36,493 nt of DNA from assembly GCA_902579215.1 (NCBI GenBank), contig CACHGH010000002.1:1-36493 (forward strand). Direction: 5' to 3'. Both the position numbers and the translations under genes were made by a program. Below the pieces are notes generated by a model. The model searched no databases and was not told where the DNA came from. It worked only from the letters and a program-made list of their open reading frames with translations. Below are positions 33,818 to 36,493 of the stretch, in pieces. The DNA is from an uncultured Pelagibacteraceae bacterium. Its GTDB lineage: Bacteria > Pseudomonadota > Alphaproteobacteria > Pelagibacterales > Pelagibacteraceae. Position 1 is the first letter of the stretch. Each line of letters begins with the position of its first letter.

Positions 33818-33878
33818 GGGTATTTATACTAACTTGTGCGCCCTGAATTAATCAAAAGCACTAAAAAGGAGAAATAAA
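33818..33878 (+). promoter_or_regulatory. SAM-V/SAM-II-like riboswitch controlling metY
   Basis: An H-type pseudoknot can form here. GGG (33818-33820) pairs with CCC (33841-33843), and loop bases GTGC (33836-33839), within AACTTGTGC, pair with GCAC (33858-33861). TAAAAAGGAG follows directly, and its AAGGAG (33866-33871) is the Shine-Dalgarno 7 bases before the metY ATG. SAM-II and SAM-V aptamers share this shape, and SAM-V is known from marine SAR11 upstream of methionine genes. Ligand binding would hide the ribosome-binding site, giving translational repression when S-adenosylmethionine is plentiful. Subclass assignment is from memory of the consensus, not a covariance search. Confidence 0.75.
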
Positions 33879-35210
33879 ATGTCAAATACAACAAAAAATC
33901 CAGAAACAATAGCTTTGCATGGTGGTGATTATAGAAGAGATCCAGCTACAACTGCAGTAGCTGTTCCTGTATATAGAACTACATCTTATCAGTTTAATAA
34001 TGCTGAACATGCAGCAAATTTATTTGCTCTAAAAGAATTTGGAAACATATATACGAGAATAATGAACCCGACTAATGATGTCTTAGAAAAAAGGGTTGCC
34101 GCTTTAGAAGGTGGTTTAGCATGTGTTACAGTTGGGTCAGGTCAAGCTGCATCAACTTTTGCAATTCTTAACGTTTGTCAATCTGGTGACAACTTTGTAA
34201 GTTCAACAGATTTATATGGTGGAACTGTAAATTTGTTTACACACACTTTAAAAAAATTAGGAATAGAAGTTAGATATGCTGATCCTTCAGATCCAAAAAA
34301 CTTTGAAAAAGCAATAGATGAAAGAACAAGGTGTTTTTACGCTGAAACATTACCTAATCCATATTTGAGAGTATTTCCAATAAAAGAAGTTTCAGATATT
34401 GGAAGAAAACATAATATACCATTAATAATGGATAATACAGCGGCTCCAATAATATGTAAGCCTCTTGAGCATGGTGCAGCAGTTGTTGTTCATTCACTTA
34501 CAAAATTTATAGGTGGACATGGAACTGTAATTGGTGGATGTTTAGTCGATGGTGGTAATTTTGATTGGACAGCTGATCCAAAAAGACAACCATTATTTAA
34601 TGAACCTGATATGAGTTATGGTGGCGCTAAATGGGGTGAAGTTGTACCTCAATTAACTGGTGCAAATGTTGCTTTTGCTGTTAGAGCAAGAGTTTGTTTA
34701 TTAAGAGATTTAGGTGCACCTTTAGCTCCAGATAATGCATGGGGTATAATCCAAGGTTTAGAAACTGTCCCACTAAGAATGAAACAACATTGCTCAAATG
34801 CAGAAAAAGTTGTCGCTTTTTTACAAAAACATAAAAACGTTGAAAGAGTAATATATCCAACTTTACATAAAGGTGAGATAGGTAATAGATCTAAAAAATA
34901 TTTTAAAGGTGGAAATGGAGCTTTGGTAGGTATTGAGGTTAAAGGTGGTGTAGAAGCTGGTAAAAAGTTTATTGAAGCTTTAAAAATGTTTTATCATGTT
35001 GCTAATATTGGAGATGCAAGGAGTCTTGCTATTCATCCTGCAACAACAACACATAGCCAGTTAACTTCTGAAGAATTACTTGCTGCTGGAGTGACACCAG
35101 GATATGTTAGGTTATCAATAGGTATAGAGCATCCTGATGATATAATTGGTGATTTAGATCAAGCATTAAATTCATCATCTGGTAAACCTAATTTGAAGGC
35201 GGTAAGTTAG
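33879..35210 (+). CDS. metY: O-acetylhomoserine sulfhydrylase / Cys-Met metabolism PLP enzyme
   Basis: PLP-dependent enzyme of the Cys/Met metabolism family, most likely converting O-acetylhomoserine (plus sulfide or methanethiol) to homocysteine or methionine. The PLP lysine is Lys209 in HSLTKFIGGHG; VGSGQAASTFAILN binds the cofactor phosphate, and NPTNDVLEKRVAALEGG and LSIGIEHPDDIIGDL are MetY-typical. 443 residues, the MetY length rather than the ~400 of MetB/MetZ. A strong Shine-Dalgarno lies inside the riboswitch. Its 3' end overlaps the convergent ctaA by 23 bases. Confidence 0.93.
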   Translation: MSNTTKNPETIALHGGDYRRDPATTAVAVPVYRTTSYQFNNAEHAANLFALKEFGNIYTRIMNPTNDVLEKRVAALEGGLACVTVGSGQAASTFAILNVCQSGDNFVSSTDLYGGTVNLFTHTLKKLGIEVRYADPSDPKNFEKAIDERTRCFYAETLPNPYLRVFPIKEVSDIGRKHNIPLIMDNTAAPIICKPLEHGAAVVVHSLTKFIGGHGTVIGGCLVDGGNFDWTADPKRQPLFNEPDMSYGGAKWGEVVPQLTGANVAFAVRARVCLLRDLGAPLAPDNAWGIIQGLETVPLRMKQHCSNAEKVVAFLQKHKNVERVIYPTLHKGEIGNRSKKYFKGGNGALVGIEVKGGVEAGKKFIEALKMFYHVANIGDARSLAIHPATTTHSQLTSEELLAAGVTPGYVRLSIGIEHPDDIIGDLDQALNSSSGKPNLKAVS

Positions 35211-36219
35211 CTCTTGTATTTACATACAAAAAATAAATACACGAACTTACTAAAAAAATTGAACTAATTTGGTGCATAGATGCTAGGAATATCTGTGCAC
35301 CATATAATAAAGTTAATATACCTAAAACAACTTGTACAATTAATAGAAACCCAACAATTTTGATTACATTAAAGAACACTTTTAATTTTTTCTTATAAAC
35401 CTCAGCTAAAATAAAAAAGTAAAAAATTAATATTAAATAAGCTAAGTTTCTATGCATAAACTGAACCAAGGACGGATCGCTAAAAGCTTCAAAATTAAAT
35501 AGATTAACTAATTCATTATCATCAGGAAAAAATGCTGAACCCATTAACGGCCAAGTATTATATATTTTACCTGCATCCATTCCCGATACAAATGCACCAA
35601 TAGCAATCTGACAGAATATTAAGAATATAAAAATAAAAGGTATATAGAAACTCATTTTATTTCCATTAGAGACTTGATGATTTAATCTTAAATAGTTCCA
35701 AATTATTAATGAAAGAATAATGAAGGCTACTAGAAGATGTACAGATAGTCTAAAATGACTAACATCGACTCTATCAACTAATCCACTAGAAACCATGTAC
35801 CAACCGATAAACCCTTGGAAACATATTAGAAAAAAAATATAATAAAGATTAATTAATTTTTTAAATCCCAATTTTATAGAAAAAAACACTAATGGAATTA
35901 AAAAAGATAAACCTATTAATCTACCTAAAAATCTGTGTGCCCATTCCCACCAAAATATAATCTTGAACTCCTGTAATGTCATTTCATAATTTTGGAGCTC
36001 ATATTCAGGAATTTTTTTATATAAGTTAAAATAATTTTCCCAATCTGCAGCTTTTAATGGAGGTAAAAAACCAGAAAATAATTGCCATTCAGTTATTGAT
36101 AAACCAGAGTCTGTAAGTCTAGTCAAACCACCTACTACTATCATAATTGATATAATCCAAAACATGGCAACTAGCCAATGAGAAATATATTTTTTTAATA
36201 CTTTATTTTCTATATACAT
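35188..36219 (-). CDS. ctaA: Heme A synthase (COX15/CtaA)
   Basis: Inner-membrane enzyme oxidising the heme O methyl group to make heme A for cytochrome c oxidase. About eight hydrophobic helices over 343 residues. GLTRLTDSGLSITEWQLFSG, WWEWAHRFLGRLIGL (with the heme-ligand His), VSHFRLSVHLLVAF and FMHRNLAYLI carry the conserved His residues of the COX15 type, and the N-terminal domain matches the alphaproteobacterial class. It is divergent from the chorismate mutase gene with a 43-base gap. Confidence 0.94.
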   Translation of the reverse strand: MYIENKVLKKYISHWLVAMFWIISIMIVVGGLTRLTDSGLSITEWQLFSGFLPPLKAADWENYFNLYKKIPEYELQNYEMTLQEFKIIFWWEWAHRFLGRLIGLSFLIPLVFFSIKLGFKKLINLYYIFFLICFQGFIGWYMVSSGLVDRVDVSHFRLSVHLLVAFIILSLIIWNYLRLNHQVSNGNKMSFYIPFIFIFLIFCQIAIGAFVSGMDAGKIYNTWPLMGSAFFPDDNELVNLFNFEAFSDPSLVQFMHRNLAYLILIFYFFILAEVYKKKLKVFFNVIKIVGFLLIVQVVLGILTLLYGAQIFLASMHQISSIFLVSSCIYFLYVNTRANLPPSN

Positions 36220-36262
36220 ATTAAAATAAATATATTAATTATAACTAAATCCAATTAAATAA

Positions 36263-36493
36263 ATGTCGCCTTATAACAAAAAAAAATTAAATAAATTAAG
36301 AAAAAGTTTAGATATTATAGACAAACAACTTTTAAATATATTTAAAAGAAGAACTGAAATTGTAAAACAGGTTATAAAAACTAAAGAATTTAAAAAAGAT
36401 ATAATTGACAGAAAAAGAATTGATGTAATTTTAAAAAAAATTAAAAAAGAATCTATTAAAAGAAAAATTGATCCAAAAATAACAAAAAGAATT
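36263..36493 (+). CDS. Chorismate mutase (AroQ type), 3'-truncated by the window edge
   Basis: The frame is open to the window end, giving 77 residues. It reads KLNKLRKSLDIIDKQLLNIFKRR near the start, the helix H1 pattern of AroQ chorismate mutases (LRxxIDxIDxxLLxLLxxR), with the active-site Arg equivalent. A later DRKRIDVIL fits helix H2. The enzyme turns chorismate into prephenate for Phe/Tyr synthesis. Whether it is a stand-alone mutase or the N-terminus of a PheA/TyrA fusion cannot be seen. Confidence 0.82.
   Translation, partial: MSPYNKKKLNKLRKSLDIIDKQLLNIFKRRTEIVKQVIKTKEFKKDIIDRKRIDVILKKIKKESIKRKIDPKITKRI

Overview
The window is compact, very AT-rich chromosomal DNA from an alphaproteobacterium, most likely a marine SAR11 (Pelagibacterales) cell. 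The reasons are: strong A/T codon bias; gene spacings of a few bases or overlaps almost throughout; alphaproteobacterial genes such as an NDUFS4-type complex I accessory subunit, sdhE beside recG and ctaA; a SAM-II/SAM-V-like pseudoknot in front of metY; and a glycosyltransferase island of the hypervariable kind seen in SAR11. This assignment is inferred from gene content, not from a database search.

Layout. 1-4181 is a forward run: partial gyrA, coaD, a secreted cyclophilin and tgt. tRNA-Lys follows, then a reverse M48 lipoprotein, a forward DUF502 membrane protein, reverse recG, forward sdhE and reverse tRNA-Ser. 8299-16669 is one long forward run with overlapping genes: a RarD-type permease, a MltB-type transglycosylase, an RlpA-like SPOR lipoprotein, a D,D-carboxypeptidase, tmk, holB, metG, a TatD nuclease and a PhnP-like hydrolase. 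It joins cell-wall remodelling to dTTP supply, clamp loading and tRNA charging. 16664-18829 is a reverse run: glutathione peroxidase, nhaA and a zinc-ribbon membrane protein. Then come forward tRNA-Pro, the NDUFS4-like gene, an SbmA/BacA-like transporter, glpX, tRNA-Glu and a GIY-YIG protein.

21613-28530 is the accessory segment. It has four glycosyltransferase genes, one of which encodes two fused transferase domains, and a tyrosine recombinase with all six catalytic residues. A 35-bp inverted repeat shaped like a recombinase core site sits in the recombinase promoter. Next are a divergent 54-residue membrane protein, a probable structured RNA ending in a strong intrinsic terminator, a stand-alone alkyltransferase domain, and a 442-bp gene-free stretch with a 14-bp inverted repeat.

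28531-33707 is a reverse run of core genes, in transcription order rplM, rpsI, argC, a tiny lipoprotein, hom, an AEC-family permease and a DMT-family permease. Forward metY follows, behind a SAM riboswitch candidate. The window ends with reverse ctaA and the start of a forward chorismate mutase. Amino-acid metabolism (argC, hom, metY, chorismate mutase) dominates this end.

The least explained parts are the recombinase with its inverted repeat and the RNA next to it. The metal-binding residue losses in Tgt and in the PhnP-like protein are also notable.
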